Assembly: GCA_023101725.1 (NCBI GenBank)
Contig: JALJCO010003983.1
Span: 487,001 to 551,000 of the forward strand
DNA: 64,000 nt
Direction of reading: 5' to 3'
Source of the DNA: Atherinomorus stipes
Lineage: Eukaryota > Chordata > Actinopteri > Atheriniformes > Atherinidae
A program made the position numbers and the translations under genes. Of the stretch, positions 23,622 through 37,246 are shown piece by piece; position 1 is the stretch's first letter, and every line of letters starts with the position of its first letter. Below the pieces are notes generated by a model that was not told the origin of the DNA, made no database searches, and was given only the letters and a program-made list of their open reading frames with translations.

Positions 23622-25769
23622 GGCAGAGCTGCAGACAGTGGTGGCAGAATGTTATTGGCAGTATCCCTGTTTTTGCCTTGCTGCCATGCATAAATACATA
23701 TACACATGCATATGACTTGGGAACTCGCTGTGCATGCTTGAAAATAATGCTCCCCTAAAGCCCTTGTGTAATTCAAACCCTTACCTGTATCATGTGCATA
23801 AGTAAGGGTCATAAAACATCCAACTCACAGAATACTTCTGAAACAGAAAAAATACAAACCAACCAGTCAGAAAGGTTGTTTCATACCATTTATTTGCCAG
23901 GTTTAAATGAGAATAATACTGCTCTGAGATACATTCTTGTAAACCGCTTTCATCCAGGGTGGGGAAAGTTAATGTTTTCTTAATGCTAAAATGATAACTT
24001 GAATGTGACCCCTTTTAAAAGCTTCCAAGAATTATGTAATCAATGTCTGTGTGAGTGAAAACAGATTCGGAAAAGTTCCAAATGAATTCAAATATATGAC
24101 ATTACAAAAAAAGAGAAAGTGTGTGAAATGTGAGTGGATTTATAACAGCTGCTATTTTGTCTAACCAAGCTTGCAGCCAATGATTTAGATGTACATACTG
24201 CATTTAAAAAAAAAAAAAAACACTTGAAGAGAGTGGGGAGCCATCTGTTTCAAAGCTGAAGTTGAACAAAAAGTGGACCTTTCAGTCAAGTGAAAAAACT
24301 CAGCACAATAGAAAGTCCACCATGGAATGCCTCAAAAATGAAGTCAGATTTGTATCTCACTGAAATGTTGTGGGAAGGAGTAAGGGTGTGCTTAATTTTT
24401 ACACAGGATGTTATTACAAGTTGTTCACTAACAGACTCAACAGATCTACTGTAGATCATCTTTATCTATAGATAAAGATTTAATGAATTAAATTAACGAA
24501 TTTGCTTTTGTGAACCGGAAGCATGTTTATTTACTAAATGTGCAACTAATTTGTGAGGCACAAATGTGTCTCAAAAATATAGTGGCACGTTTGCCTGGTT
24601 CAACTCATGATTCTGCAAAATAATAGGCCTACTGTCAGGAACAAACTTCAAGCAGTGGCCGAGTGTGATAGCTGGCTTTTAAGTAATTGTTTTTTTAAAA
24701 TGCAACATTCTGAACTGTTCATGTCATTTCAATTTCTTGATTCTAATCCATTCCACTAATCATCCTAAAGGTGACCAATGCTATTCCAGAGGAGTGACTC
24801 CAAATAAAATGTTTCCTCTTGCCTCAGCCTCGGACCAACACCTCTATTTTACATTCAGTGAAATTCTTTTTCTTAGTCTTAATGCCTTCGCCATGGTTAT
24901 TTGGACAAAGAGTGGAAGCATGCATTGTTTTTAAACTTATTTGCATATTTTCTATGGGTGGGGACGGCAGTCTGCACGGCTCCAAATTTTCAAAGTTTGT
25001 CCCTATGCCAACTTTTAGTGTGAAAGCGGTGCATTCTCCTATGCACGAGGCCCCAGATGTTAAAAGACCAGGGCATTTAAATACACAACTGTGTCTTTAG
25101 CATAAAGGTATAAAGATGGATCAATAACATCCTCACCAACATCACTGATATAAATAATAAAGTGGGTCCATATTGTGCCATTTCCTGGCACCCAACAGTG
25201 CAGCAGAGAGAATGTTATAAGACCTTACTGTAAGTACTTTTCATGGCTGGTTCATTCACCAGCTTTTCAAGAACATTCCCTAATATTCAGAGTTTGAAAT
25301 TGGCTGATAGGTAATAAGCACAGTGGGGTCACCTCACCTAAACCGAAAATAAAACCATAAAAAAAAAAAACATGTAATACATATGATATCAATCTGTATT
25401 TAATCTATCATTATGACTTTGAACACAACATTTATTGACATCATTAGGTGAATGCATTTTGAATGGGTGACGTCAGTGGAACATGCCGCTCTGTTGCTGT
25501 CTCTTATTATCACTCTCCCCTTGATTAACCCCTTTGATCTCTCCTTGATTCGATGATTGGTGAGTAGAAACTGTTTTGTTCATACAAGGAAAATAAGTTC
25601 TATGTGTGTATCATCAATGAGTATTGAAAGATAGCTTCCTTAATGTGTAGGCTATTTGTGACAACATGATAAACGTCAACAACTTTCCCTTGGCATACAT
25701 TTGGGTGAGGAGTGTGTGTGAAACAGTTACAATAAACAAACATACATTTCAAAAAGCTTTAATTGAGTG
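23622..25769. other. Unannotated AT-rich sequence
   Basis: No gene is supported. Contains a 22-bp perfect palindrome (24458-24479) and a 14-base A run near 24206. Confidence 0.5.
24458..24479. repeat. Perfect 22-bp AT palindrome
   Basis: ATCTTTATCTA is followed immediately by its reverse complement, with no loop. Another short palindrome (ATCTACTGTAGAT) lies immediately to its left. Confidence 0.9.
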
Positions 25770-25832
<63 letters not shown>

Positions 25833-25876
25833 TATATATATATATGTATATATGTGTGTGCGTGTGTGTGTGTACA
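25770..25876. repeat. (TA)n / (TG)n compound microsatellite
   Basis: A long TA array with one ACAGTA interruption passes into a short TGTG/CACA tract. Confidence 0.97.
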
Positions 25877-28800
25877 CACAAAAATGTTTTCATAACGAAG
25901 TTTTGACATCAATGTTGGATTTTCTATTAATTATCTGAGTTCATCAGCAAAGCACTCTTGTCGAAGGACCATAAATTATTCAAATGATTTTACATGCAGA
26001 GATCAACATGGCAGGGCAACCATAACATCAGTGAGGTTTTGAATAAAATGTATGGCAGAAAGTTATTTGCATAATATTTACATTAAAAACAGCTTGAGTT
26101 GTGCACGACATTGTAGAAATACAACACAGCATATGGATGCAATGTTATGATAATCCAATATAATTGCTACTTAGATAAAATATGTTTTCTGTTTGTTCTT
26201 TCAAAGGTTTATTTCTTATTCGAGCGACAAAACAAACAAAATCTAAAAATAAACAAAGTCTAAGATAGTAGTTAAACAAATAATGACATAATTGCAGCCC
26301 AAATTGCAGTTGAGAACTTAAAATGACTTAAAAAAAAGTAAGTTTTACATAAATGGAGTAAGAGTACAAATTATGTGGTGATATAATTGTTATAGAGCAG
26401 AGCTTGGTTAAAAGTAAAAAGATTCTGAGTAGTAAAACCACTGTTTTTGCTATGCAAAGTGATGCAAATTAGATGCTCTGGGCTTTGAATGCTGATGGCA
26501 TCATAGGTTTGGGCCTCAGAACTAGATGGTGTATAACAGACTTGAAAGCTGACGATTTCTCTGCTGGATGTCTGGGAGTAAACACACTGGTGTTTACTTT
26601 TCTGATTTCAGTGAACTTTTCTGATCAACACTGTGGTGCACATTTGTCCATTTATATGAGGATTACTGACATTGGTATCAAACTATCCATGTTTTTTTTG
26701 TTTGTTTCTTTTTCCTGTTCCACCATTGATGCATCATGGATTTATCGTGGACTGGTTGACAAAGCCTTAAGCTGTCTTAATTTCATCATATCTTATATTA
26801 AGGGTCAGTGAGTGTACTGTAAAAGGTTGTTTGATTTAATGTTATTTAATCTATTTTAGGTCATCATAATCATTTAATGAATGTGCTTTGCATGTCTCTC
26901 CCTTCGTTATCATAAAACATTATCAGTCACCACCAATAACTAGAATAGGAAGATTTCATATTCTTCATGCCAGAAATTAACTCTTATTTTTAATACCGAT
27001 ACCACCAATAAATTGTAAGTGCATATAATTAATATGCAACATTATGGTCTCTATAAGGTGATAAATTAACCATTAAAAGTGACTGTTGAAGTGCTTATGG
27101 TGTATGGCTGCACATTACGAATGTAAATAATACAGGAAGTCATTTTGGTGCATAACTACAAAAGCAGGTTTTTAGTTATATATTGGTACAGAATCACGCC
27201 AATGTAAGCACTGCTACAAAGTACAACTACTGCAATACAACATCTGATACTGACTTTGCTGAGTTCTATTCATAGTTTTTTTTAAAAAGTAAACTTAAAC
27301 TGAGCAATACAGTGTAGTTTTCTTTTATCAGTAGAATGATGTATATATTTGAAGTAAAAAAGACTTTTATTCATGTTGCTTTCTGCTATCGATGTGTACG
27401 GAAGTTGTGGCCCATCTAAGGAGAGACAAAGTGTTAGTAATTGATATATTATTGGATTGTTGAAGCAATATAATATGTAATAATTAAATAAATGATAATA
27501 TGTTTTGAAAATCAAAACATTATATAAAAAAATAACTAGGCTTGGGGCGAAAGACTACCACAACCCTGAAAAGATAACTTTCACTTACACGAGAACTAAC
27601 AGGACTCTTTTAATGTTAATTTAACACAGTGAATGTATATTAATGTTTTGACTCAGTGCATAGTACAGTAGATTGAAGTTTAAGCCCTTCAGAACTACAC
27701 CTTGGTACAGAAATTGAACAAATATTTCTTGTAACATCATATAGCTTTGTACCCCCATAATGTAAATGATTTACAAAGGTTATGAGACTCTTATCCTTGC
27801 CAAAAAAAGAAATTCCTCTCTGAATGAGCAGTTAAAAGATTTACTCTGTAGGTTATGTTCAGCTCAAAAGCATTCCAATTATCATCTCAAAATTTGCTTC
27901 TTTAGGGAAAAATAACAATGCACTCTTTTAGAAAGAAAAAACAAATTTCCTGCTTGAAGTATTCAATGAATGACTCATCGACCACAAATTTCGTCTCCAA
28001 TATTTTGCTTCATTCACAATCTTACAGAACACAAGGATACACTCATGAGGTAGTTCATGTAAAAGCAGAGCTAGGGCCTGGAGTAACATTAAACACTTCT
28101 ACAAAGTCCCCTCCCTCTCCTCCCTCTGAAAGTTTGAAACCAGGTCACAGTGTAAACACATAATCTCTTTGTTGAAAAACTACAGAAACATAATTTTTAT
28201 TCAATAACTAAGATGATTGACAGTCTTTTTCATAGCTACTGACAACATAAAAGTCAGCCTGCCAGTAAATCGGCCAACACTCTTAATTCCTTGAAAAAAC
28301 ACTACAAACATCCCTCCACATTGCCCTTCTACATGCCCGCAGTCCATCCCCCAGGATTTAAGCAGCACTAATAACAAGCAAACCAAGGCCATGAGCCCTG
28401 CGATTATTCCATCCCTTAATTAGAATTCTCATTATTTACAGAGTGAAGGGAAAGACTCTGCAGTCACATTCACATCAAAGGCGTCATCCGAAGGCAAAGA
28501 TGATAATTAGATAGTCTAATCTGTTTTCTGAAGTGTCTGTTCCAAATCAACATTTCTGGAGTGTTTGTTTTCCTTCCCTTCTCCCTTTGCTTTTCTAAGA
28601 GACTGATCAATTAAAAAAGATTCACTGGTGACTCATTTTCATTCTGCCATGTGCAGCTCTTTTCCTTTGCTCCATTATAGCTGACGTCTGTGATTTCTTT
28701 GCATTCCACCCATATTTACTTTCAGGAAGGAGGGCTGAGAATAAATTAGCTTCTTGTGTGATTCTGTAAAAATTGATAAGCATGTTTCAGGTGCATGTTT

Positions 28801-29837
28801 AAATGTTCTTGTATTGCTGCATTATGTTTTCTCTCACCGGTATCAACAGATGGCACTGTTCCCCTGCTAAGTGACTAGTCGACTCCATTTCTCACCCTGC
28901 TCTCTCTTCTTCTTTTTATTTTTTATTTTTTTCCCCTTCATGTCTCTGCCTCTTTGTCTGTCTCATTCTCCTTTTCCCATTTACTTAAGCAGAATGAGGA
29001 AAGCGGAGAATCATTAAGTGTAACCGCTACCTGAGATTAGTGAGAAGGGCTCAAATGAAGTGTCACTAATATGAGGATTACAACAGCAAAGCCACCTGAA
29101 GTCCTCCTAGATCTGTTTCCTAACATGAGACAGAGAATGTGATGCTGAGAGATGTGGTGGAAAGTGTTTACAACGCTTCTATCTGTTAGACAGATAGCAT
29201 TTGTTTCCTACTTGTTTTAACATAATCTTGTAGCTTAATATCTGCACCGTATGTTGCACCTTCACATAACAGAACCAAAAGGGAAGAAAACTTGAAATGA
29301 TAGTTTACAGTACACATATTACATTAATTTAACATTTTTTATATTTATGATTTTAGTTATTATCTTTAACCAAAATAATTTGACAGCACGCATTATAGCT
29401 ATTTCATATATTTAACAAACACTTCTAAAACATGTGAATTGTGTTAAGTAACAGGGATGTTTCATTTAGGGGTTTGCTTGTCAGAGATATCATAGATCTT
29501 TCCCTGGGGACTGTAACTGGTTACAACTGTACACACAGATTGCAGTTTTAACCTCACTTGTTCATTTTTTTGTTTGTGCACATTTATATTTTTCACAAAA
29601 AAATTGTTTTGGTTTTGTCTCACCCAAAAGAAAATACAGAGTCCCTCAACCAAACATTTTGAATCCACAATGTAAAACCAGGTCTTTATTTTCCACTCGC
29701 TTTTTAAGTATAAATGGTTATGTTAGTTGGAAATAAATAAATAATCTGAATGAATACAAATTTCCCTGATTCCTGGAAACCAAGGGCTCTACTGACTGAT
29801 TTAGCATTTCTGTAGAGAATTCAACTGCATAAGCAAT
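25877..29837. other. Long unannotated AT-rich stretch
   Basis: I see no mobile element and no convincing exon. The 112-codon frame at 26473-26811 has no recognisable domain. The part around 28420-28620 is of more even composition and could be single-copy or regulatory DNA, which sequence alone cannot show. Confidence 0.5.
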
Positions 29838-30066
29838 ATGTCCCAAGACATGCATGTTCAGCTAATTGGTCACTCTAAATTCTCCCTGGGAGTGAGTGCG
29901 ATTGTAAGTGTCTATTTGTCTCCCTATGCTGTTCTGGCAATGGACAGGAAGCCCGTCCAAGATGTACCTTGCTTCTCACCTTGTAGCTGCTGGGATAGGC
30001 TCCAGCCCCCCGCAATCCTACATTGGAGTAAGTGAGTATAGAAAATGGATAGGTGGATAGATGAAT
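29838..30066 (+). repeat. Common teleost interspersed repeat (SINE/L2-tail type)
   Basis: AAGACATGCATGTTCAGCTA, then CTCTAAATTCTCC, then GCAATGGACAGG, CTGGGATAGGCTCCAGCCCC, and a final GAAAATGGATAGGTGG with ATGG/ATAG tail. This order is a widespread fish repeat with a simple GGAT-type tail at its 3' end. The copy starts part-way along the usual unit (5' truncated). The frame through it is not a gene. Confidence 0.75.
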
Positions 30067-32089
30067 GAAAGCAACATGTTTATATATAAGTTTCAGTCTA
30101 CATAAGACGTTTGTTGTTTTGGTTATAATTATTGGTTTCTTATGAAGTTAATTTGCGATCGCAACGCATAAAGCTTGACAAGAGAAAGAAAGGGAGCAAT
30201 TTAAGATTGAGTACACATTTATGTAGGATCTATATGGATTAATTTTGTCATAGGTAATAAGAGAATTGATTCACTGTAATTAATACAGCTGCATGTGAAG
30301 ACTTGCCATTGGAAGGAAGAGTATAGGAACAAAGGTTGACCTATTATGGTCAACCTGCATGGCTCTGTCTATTCATTATTATTTTGCTTGTCCTAAGAAG
30401 TTGATAAAGGCTTGTTAGAGTACAGGTATGGATGGTCTGACAAACTATTCTATGACAAACTATTTTATCTCATTGTCTATTATTTGTGCTTCATATTATG
30501 CCAATCTTGAGCAGTCAGAAAACCCAGACCTCGGCCAAGTCTATGAGAGAATTATTTGTTCAAGGCGACAAACCTTAACAATTATCAGGCAAACCCCATT
30601 TTCGCTCACTGCAGCACACACAAGAGATCAATTACTGTAACTATTACTTGTTTTGTTCATCCTATAATACAGTTCCAAGTCCAGTTTTGTTTTTTAAATA
30701 AAGATTAATTTTTTTTTCTTTATATAGTTATGACCACAGTTCTTGTTTGGTAGCTTACCCACTGATTTCAATTGGTATTGAAATGGAATGGAGTTTGCTA
30801 TAGGCTATCTGTTTGCAACATGTGCATTTCAGACAGTGAGCTATGTTTATCAGACAAGACAGCATTTAGAAAATAAATAAACTTACAGGTAATGACAAGG
30901 TTGTGGTCGTCTCCCTCAGTGTTGCTGCAGAGGTTTTCTTTTAAATCTATTTGTTTGAAAACCCACCTGACTGCTCAGCAGTTACTCCTCCACTCGCAGT
31001 TGAATTGGACGCGGGGGGCGCAAAGCGGAGGGTGCATAGACCGTTAGGCGAGAAATTTGTGATTTGAAGATCATCTGTGCCAATAACAGAAAAAGGTGTA
31101 AAATTGGAAAAATTATTTGAAGTGTGAAAATCAGTATAGTAAAAAAAATACATGTCGGGTGGGGGCTGGGGGTAGCTGAGTATAACTGCATCTCAAACTT
31201 TTGCCCCTTGGTGATGCTACCATGTTCAATGCGGGGATGCATCCTCCTTGGCTCATTATACTGGCATGGCAGAAAACATGACAATAAATTAGCCAAGAAA
31301 GCCGAGAATGTTTTTTAAGACTATTTATGAAAAAATTATTTATTTATATGGTACCAGAAAGAACCAGAGTGTTCTGTCCTGAAGATCCCAGAGACATGGT
31401 GTCCTGCTTGAAGTTTTGAAAGGGACCCCTGGTTGCAGTTGGTTTGGCCGCAATTAACTGCTTCATTTTTTGTTTTCGCATTCATCTCTTCCTAAATTAT
31501 ATTTATTATTTATGTACCAAAAAACATACTGTATAACAGTTTTACAAGAATATTCTCGGCTCACCTGACTAATTAATTGTCATCTTACCTGTCACGACAA
31601 TATATTTAGATTTTAGGTAGATTTTCCAGTATCTATGAAGAAAACAGGAGCAGAACTGCAATAAGTCTAACATATCCATCAATTACTTAATAGTGGGTGA
31701 GATTTAATTATATCTGCTCTGTTAGTCACAACAAAAAGAGAATGAAGGCCAAAATAATAACAAGGCAGTTCTACAGCTTACATGATTCTACACTAATAAG
31801 AATAAATGAATGAATGTATTAAATTTCAATGAAAGGTTCCCCCTCAATGTTCTATACTGATGAAACTGATGAAAGTTTGCTTTACAAACTCTATTGTACC
31901 TTGCACTAGATGTTCATCTGATGTTGTCATTGTCATACAATTCTACAGGTTCTTTTTATTCAGTCTCTACATGCACTGCCCTTGTACACTGTTATCTGCA
32001 TGTAGAAGCAGGCTGTTCCCCATTAATACTGATAAAATGAATACATTAAGATGTGTTTACTTAAGCAAGTAAAAAAAAAAAAATCCTCA
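30067..32089. other. Unannotated sequence
   Basis: No gene is supported. The stretch 30890-31300 has more G, C and CpG than its surroundings and may be accessory DNA, but no family was recognised. Confidence 0.45.
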
Positions 32090-32300
32090 TGGCTTTTTTT
32101 CTTTTCCACCAAAGTTGGTTTTGAGTCAGAGCCTAACTTGCAGCCAATTTTGTTTTGGTTTCGACAGCCAAAGCTTTAGCTCCAGCACTGTGAAACTGGT
32201 GCTATGCTGGCACCAAGTCTCTGCTGGTCCTGAGCAAAAAACCACTAATGTCAGGGGCAGAGGGTGGAGCGATGGAGACCAGCAGACCGGTTGAAACGTG
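32090..32300. mobile_element. DNA-element fragment (candidate)
   Basis: GGCTTTTTTTCTTTTCCACC, then CAGCACTGTGAAACTGGTGC and TATGCTGGCACCAAGTC. A GCTTTTCCAC terminus followed by GGCACC/GGTGCC words is a signature I associate with fish non-autonomous DNA elements. No partner end was located. Confidence 0.3.
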
Positions 32301-32708
32301 ATGACTAATCTATTTAAAAATTCTGAGCCAGAGTAGCTTAGATCAAGAGAAAACTAAAAACAAACAAAATTCAACATGAATGTGAAGTTGAAGCAACAAT
32401 CATGAGCTCAGGGTTTCTGTCATTTTCTCACTATTGAACACTTAAAAATTACCTGTGGTGTCTGTGAACACTGCCCAATGCAATGTATAGAGTGGCATTT
32501 ACAGTTTCTGCATATGAATCTTTAAGCTGAGTTTGCAGATATGTTTTTTTGTCATTGTTGAGTGTTTTAATAAATTCAGCTGGTGTTTATAGAGCTAGAT
32601 GAAACAGCATACAGTGTAGATTTTCTTTGTGCTGCTATTCAGAGGTAGAGATTCATCCCTCTCTGTAGCTTAGGGACCTGGGACTGGTTTTGAAAGTCCA
32701 AGACTTTT

Positions 32709-33160
32709 TGACAAGTCAAATTCAAAGGCTGGAGTGGGGAACACATCATCTTCCTCAATCACTTTCAACAATGGAGCACCTCAAGGCTGTGTCCACAGCC
32801 CACTGCTGTAATCCTTGTACACAAGCATCTGTATGGCCACTAGCAGCTCCAACACGCTGGTGAAGTTTGCTGACGATAGTGATGGTGGCCCTGATTAACA
32901 CCAACAATGAAAGCACCTACCTGCGTGAGGTGGACAACATGGTTTTGCGGTATCTTGGGGAAAACCACACAGACAGTAAAGGCACATCAGTGCCTCCACT
33001 TCCTGCGCCACCTGGCCAGGCTCAGGCACTCTCCACAAGTACTCAAATCTTTATACACTGCTGCCCTCCTGGCCAGGAACTTTACAGCATGGTTTGCCAA
33101 CGTGATGCCAACTTGGTTGATTATGTCAGTAGGTGCCCCCTCCATGCCCTACAGGACATT
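32709..33160 (+). pseudogene. CR1/L2-like LINE reverse transcriptase remnant
   Basis: Translation gives NNGAPQGCVHSPLL, then a stop, then SLYTSICMATSSSNTLVKFADDS. GAPQGCVxSPLL is the fingers/palm motif and FADD (32866-32877) holds the paired catalytic aspartates of LINE reverse transcriptases. A second in-frame stop follows shortly. After an apparent internal deletion, another frame (within 32907-33410) reads QCLHFLRHLARLRHSPQVL, resembling the conserved region after the polymerase core. The intact enzyme copies element RNA into the genome by target-primed reverse transcription. Stops, a frameshift and the deletion make this copy dead. Clade (L2, Rex1 or CR1) was not resolved. Confidence 0.85.
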
Positions 33161-33692
33161 TACACATGACAGTGCAGAGCCAGGGCAGGGAGGAGAGCTA
33201 AGGATCCCACTCACCTGGACCACGGTGAGTACGAGTGGTCTTCTGGAGTTAAGAAGAGTTTTTTTCTCCCAGTCTTGGGGCCCCAACAACTGTCTTGGGG
33301 CCTGCCCCCCTAACCACCCCGCACACCAGTTAGAATACACACTACCTCAAAACTGTATCATGTCTATATCACATGTGCATGCTGTCTGTGTCATAGGATC
33401 ATTACATTAATCATCATTATATCCATAAGTCATTAGAGCACTATCTGCCTATTTATTGTTACAGTACTATGCTGTACTTACATTACTATGGTTGATATTT
33501 TGCATATTGTTGCACCATTGCACCAGGTTTTTCCTTTTTCTTTCTTTCCATGTATTATCTATCTGTTACTGCTATTGTATGTTAAATACTGTTTTTTATT
33601 CTGTTTAATGGGAATGGAAAGAGGGTACAGGGAAAAAAAAATCTCTACCATAGTTGTGACATTTTGTATGACAAAGAAACTTGAGTCTTGAG
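33161..33692 (+). mobile_element. LINE 3' untranslated region (same copy)
   Basis: Continues from the polymerase remnant: GCACTATCTGCCTATTTATT, GTACTATGCTGTACTTACAT, TTGCACCATTGCACC, and an end TTTTGTATGACAAAGAAACT followed by TTGAGTCTTGAG. The TGTATGACAAxxAAAC.TTGA ending is typical of fish LINE 3' tails. 33170-33330 is GC-richer and may be part of the transcript or a small insertion. Confidence 0.65.
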
Positions 33693-35084
33693 ATTAGTGT
33701 TTGGAAATGGTGGTCAGTGTTCCAGAGTGTTAACAAACACCATCTGTTGTTTAACACAGCGTGTGATACTGGACGGGTGATATTAAGATACTGGTGTGTT
33801 GGGAAAACAAGACACTTGCTGTATCTGTTGTTTTTCTGAAGATAGACTGTTTTTCATCCTTCCTCCCTCTACAGAAATCTAGAATACTTGAGATGGACTA
33901 TCAAATATGCTTTGGAAGAGACATTTAAAGTGATGTAATAATTTGGCTCTATGGTGGCTTACTAGAAGTGGAAAAACAAATCAGTTCCTATAGAACCAAC
34001 TTAGAAGTGTCTCAAGAACCAGCCCCAAATCAGCACTTGAATTATTTTGATGGAGAAGTGGTAAATAGGATGGATGAAGGGGCACTGACAGCAGTTAAAG
34101 CGTGTGGAACTCTGCTTTCTTTCTTTCATTCTCCTTTCATGCATTTTTTTTTCTCTTTCAGTTTAACTGCTTGGTTTTAGCTAAGACAAGATAATTGTTT
34201 CGTTCACTATTTTGTTGATTGCCTGGGTAATACATCAGAACAAATTTTACTGTATACCCAGCAAACATAGCAGGTACATACTGGCCCTTGTTTAGAGCAA
34301 GTTTTTACTGATGACATACAATGAATGATAACAAGACAATCAGTGGGATTGTCAAAGGAGAAATGAAGCAGAGCTTTGGTAATTTTGTGTGATTGGCACC
34401 AAATTGGATTAGCTCTTTTGTGTGACCCAACATACCCTAACCCCAAACACCATTTACAGCAGAGGTCCCTTCCTCAGAGCCCCTTCGGCTAATCAAGATT
34501 AGCATTTAGCTCTGCATGGTGAGTGTTTGATCTGTAAAGGATGAGCAAGTTCAGGCTCTAAGTGCAAGAACGCTGATTAAAACTCAGAGAGGTATTTAAC
34601 ATTTTATACAACATAAATCAAATTTGCATAGCCTCTTCCTGAAGCTAACCATGATAGCATTCTCCAACAATTAGTGCAAGGAAATGTAAACAACTGGTGA
34701 AATCACATTGTTTTTAGGAGGAATTCACAATCCTCAATCTATGATTGAATTTGGTCATATGTAGATTTAAAAAAAATAATTCTAACACATATGCTTTGTA
34801 ATGGGCATAGAGCACTGAACTACTGTAAAGATGTGTCCTCTCAAAATGAAAAGCATGTGCTGAACATTTCATAGCAAATAAACTTACACGTCTGTTTTTT
34901 TAGTATGAGAGCCATTGTTCACTTTTTTTTTTTAACTGTTCTTACTTGAGTGTTTAAACTTATCTTCATATGTTTTAAACTGTCTTCTATTGATTCAACA
35001 TTGAATATTTCATATCATATGATGAGGAACCTGACTTTATTACCTTTTCTAAGCAACATCTTTCATCATATGATAATGCTGACC
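33693..35084. other. Unannotated AT-rich sequence
   Basis: No gene or repeat is recognised. Confidence 0.5.
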
Positions 35085-35830
35085 CAGATATTAATCTCAG
35101 TAATTGTTCCAGTAAACCTGACTGTTGATATTTTACAACAGGATCTCTCAATAGTTTTGTTATTGAAAAGAACATTGGTGTTGAAGATTCCTTATAATTT
35201 TTTTCATCTAAATATTAGCTTATCCAAACATTTTGATGAACTTACTCATTATCTTTCCTTAATTTCTCACTTGGTTGAAAAATTAAAAAATGTCCCCATT
35301 TAACATCAAGGGCTCTAATCATATTCCTTGCTACAGACAGAATAGGATTGGCGGTGGAATATCTTTGTTTATCCATGAAAAACTTATTTTTTCTCTTCAC
35401 CCTGACCTTATAACTTCCCTCGAAAATTAAGCTGAAGCCATATCTATAACTACATATTAAATAACTACTTCTATTCTTAAGACCAAGGTTATCATTGGCT
35501 GCAAAGCCCCCAGATTCTAACCATTATTCATTTATAAATTTTGCTACTTCTTTGAGTAAAATGTATTGAGAATAAATCTGCTGGGTGACTTTAATATAAA
35601 TTTGATGCACCCTCAATCTTGAGCTCTTTCTGACAATTTGAATGCCTCTGCTTTTTACCCTCTCATCTCCAAACCTAGCAGAATTACATCTAACAAAAAA
35701 GAACTGTTATTGAAAATTTACAAACTAATTCAGTTGAGGGTCTGTGGATATCAGTAGTCTTGTTTGCTAATCTTTCTGATTATCTTCCCTGGTTACACTT
35801 AGTACCTAATATTCCTTTCAAAGATGGCAG
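35085..35830 (+). pseudogene. LINE ORF2 endonuclease-domain remnant (CR1/jockey-like)
   Basis: Three frames together trace an APE-type endonuclease. HLNISLSKHFDELTHYLS (from 35205) is the entry to the domain. IGGGISLFIHEKL (35349 on) follows in another frame and soon reaches a stop after TSLEN. LLGDFNINL (GDFNIN at 35584-35601) carries the Asp/Asn of the active site. PLISKPSRITS and NLSDYLPW come further on. APE endonucleases nick target DNA to prime reverse transcription. At least two frameshifts and one stop make it dead. The polymerase part is missing and the copy fades out after about 35830. It differs from the fragments at 32.7 and 62.4 kb. Confidence 0.85.
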
Positions 35831-36580
35831 GCCAGTGATCTGTTATAGAAACTTTTGCCAAGCTAACACAGCAAAGTTCTTTTTGTCCCTCTGAAAATTC
35901 ATGGCATTCGGTGGAGATGGTAAATAATGCTCAAAAAACATATGATGTATTTTAAAAATTATTTTCCATTTGATATTTTTCCCCTCGAGAACATACAATT
36001 GTGTAGCTTTCTAAAGGCAGAGACACCCCGGGCTGATTTTTGGCCGTCTGGTGTCGTTGTGGAGTCTTCTGAAGTCGGGGTCGTGAGTCAGTTTGGAGTG
36101 TTCTGTGTTGTCGGGTGTCTGCAGTAGTCACCAACACCATTGGCGTTCTTTTCAGCCAATTGAACATGTGTAATTGGCGTCTGCCAGTCGTTCAGTCGGT
36201 GATGGGCTGACCAATCATATTGGAGGTGGCTTGACCTTGCTGGCGAATCAGCAAACGAGAAGAACCTAATTGAAGGTACACAAACCAGATGAAGAGCGGA
36301 CATAATGCAAACTCTCACACATCGTTTGGCTCATGCACGAGCTGCCATTTCAGCTGACAGCTGAAATTACACATCAATTTCCCAATTAATGAGTAATTAG
36401 GAAACATTGTTGCATTTCAGCACATCTGACCAGACTGTGGTGCTATTTGCCGAGACCGGACATCAACCGGACATGTCAATATGGATTCTAATGGGTTTAT
36501 TGCAATTTTTAAGTTATTTTTCCAGTTTTACAGATAGACAGTAAGGGCTCAGCCTTCTGTTGTATTGCCTAGAGCTGTTG
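35831..36580. other. Unrecognised accessory-type DNA
   Basis: 36020-36310 is GT- and CpG-rich compared with its surroundings (GGCCGTCTGGTGTCG, GTCGGGTGTCTGC) and may be a DNA-element piece. No terminal repeats or domain were found. Confidence 0.35.
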
Positions 36581-36582
36581 CA

Positions 36583-36838
36583 ACAAGGCAAGCAAACCAA
36601 GCAATAGCCTAGGGCCCCGAGCTGGACTGGGGCCCCAAGATAATAGCTGGCCTGGTTATAAACTGAATTTGATGACAAACTGTGTGAGCTCCCCTTTAAA
36701 TTAAGTGATTGCCACAGCAGAAAAATGCAACAACACTGTTATCGGAATACACCTCAAGGGGGCCCCCTCCACTTGCAACTGACAGTAGTTCAAGTCCATT
36801 TTGCTTGGGGCTCCCAAATTCCTTGAAACAGCCCTGGT
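36583..36838. mobile_element. hAT-like non-autonomous fragment (candidate)
   Basis: GCAATAGCCTAGGGCCCCGA, CTGGACTGGGGCCCC, GGGGGCCCCCTCC and GAAACAGCCCTGGTTGCC. Paired GGGCCCC words near both ends and a CAGCCCTGG terminus recall fish hAT elements. The target duplication was not identified. Confidence 0.35.
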
Positions 36839-36875
36839 TGCCAGTTAATGTTTATTTTTCCTTTTGTTCCCTTAA

Positions 36876-37240
36876 AGGAATAGTTCACCCACAGAATGAT
36901 TTATTTTCCACTTACCCTCATGGTGAGCAAGACTCCCAACACTTTTTTAACATCTCAAATGCAGCCGGTGATCAGGAAGGTTTCTCTTTTTCCCCCAACT
37001 TTCATATAATGGAGTTCGCCAGGGTCCGAGCCAAAAAGATCCATAAAAGTCCACAAAAACTTGTCAATACTTCTGTATACTGCTCGTCCAATGTAATCCA
37101 AGTGTCCTGAGTGGGTAGCTTCCAGAATGTACACAGAACATTCACAAAATAGTATGGGAAGTGGAGCACAATTAACTCCCAGCATATGCAGCCTGTGACC
37201 ATGCTTGATTCCATGCTTGGTGCATCTGCGTATCTGGAGT
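36876..37240. mobile_element. TTAA-starting teleost repeat (AGGAATAGTTCACCC type)
   Basis: TTAA (36872-36875) precedes AGGAATAGTTCACCCAC. A repeat beginning AAAGGAATAGTTCACCC is among the most frequent repeats in fish genomes. The body includes GTCCGAGCCAAAAAGATCC and GGGAAGTGGAGCACAATTAA. No right terminus was found, so the copy may be truncated by the sequence at 37247. Confidence 0.6.
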
Positions 37241-37246
37241 ATTTGA

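Noticed and set aside
26473..26811. 112-codon frame as a hypothetical membrane protein
   Set aside because: No recognisable domain, ordinary AT-rich composition and no exon signals that I can support.
32907..33410. Longest open frame (167 codons) as a possible gene
   Set aside because: Its recognisable part is LINE polymerase C-terminal sequence in a copy with stops and a deletion in the adjoining frame.
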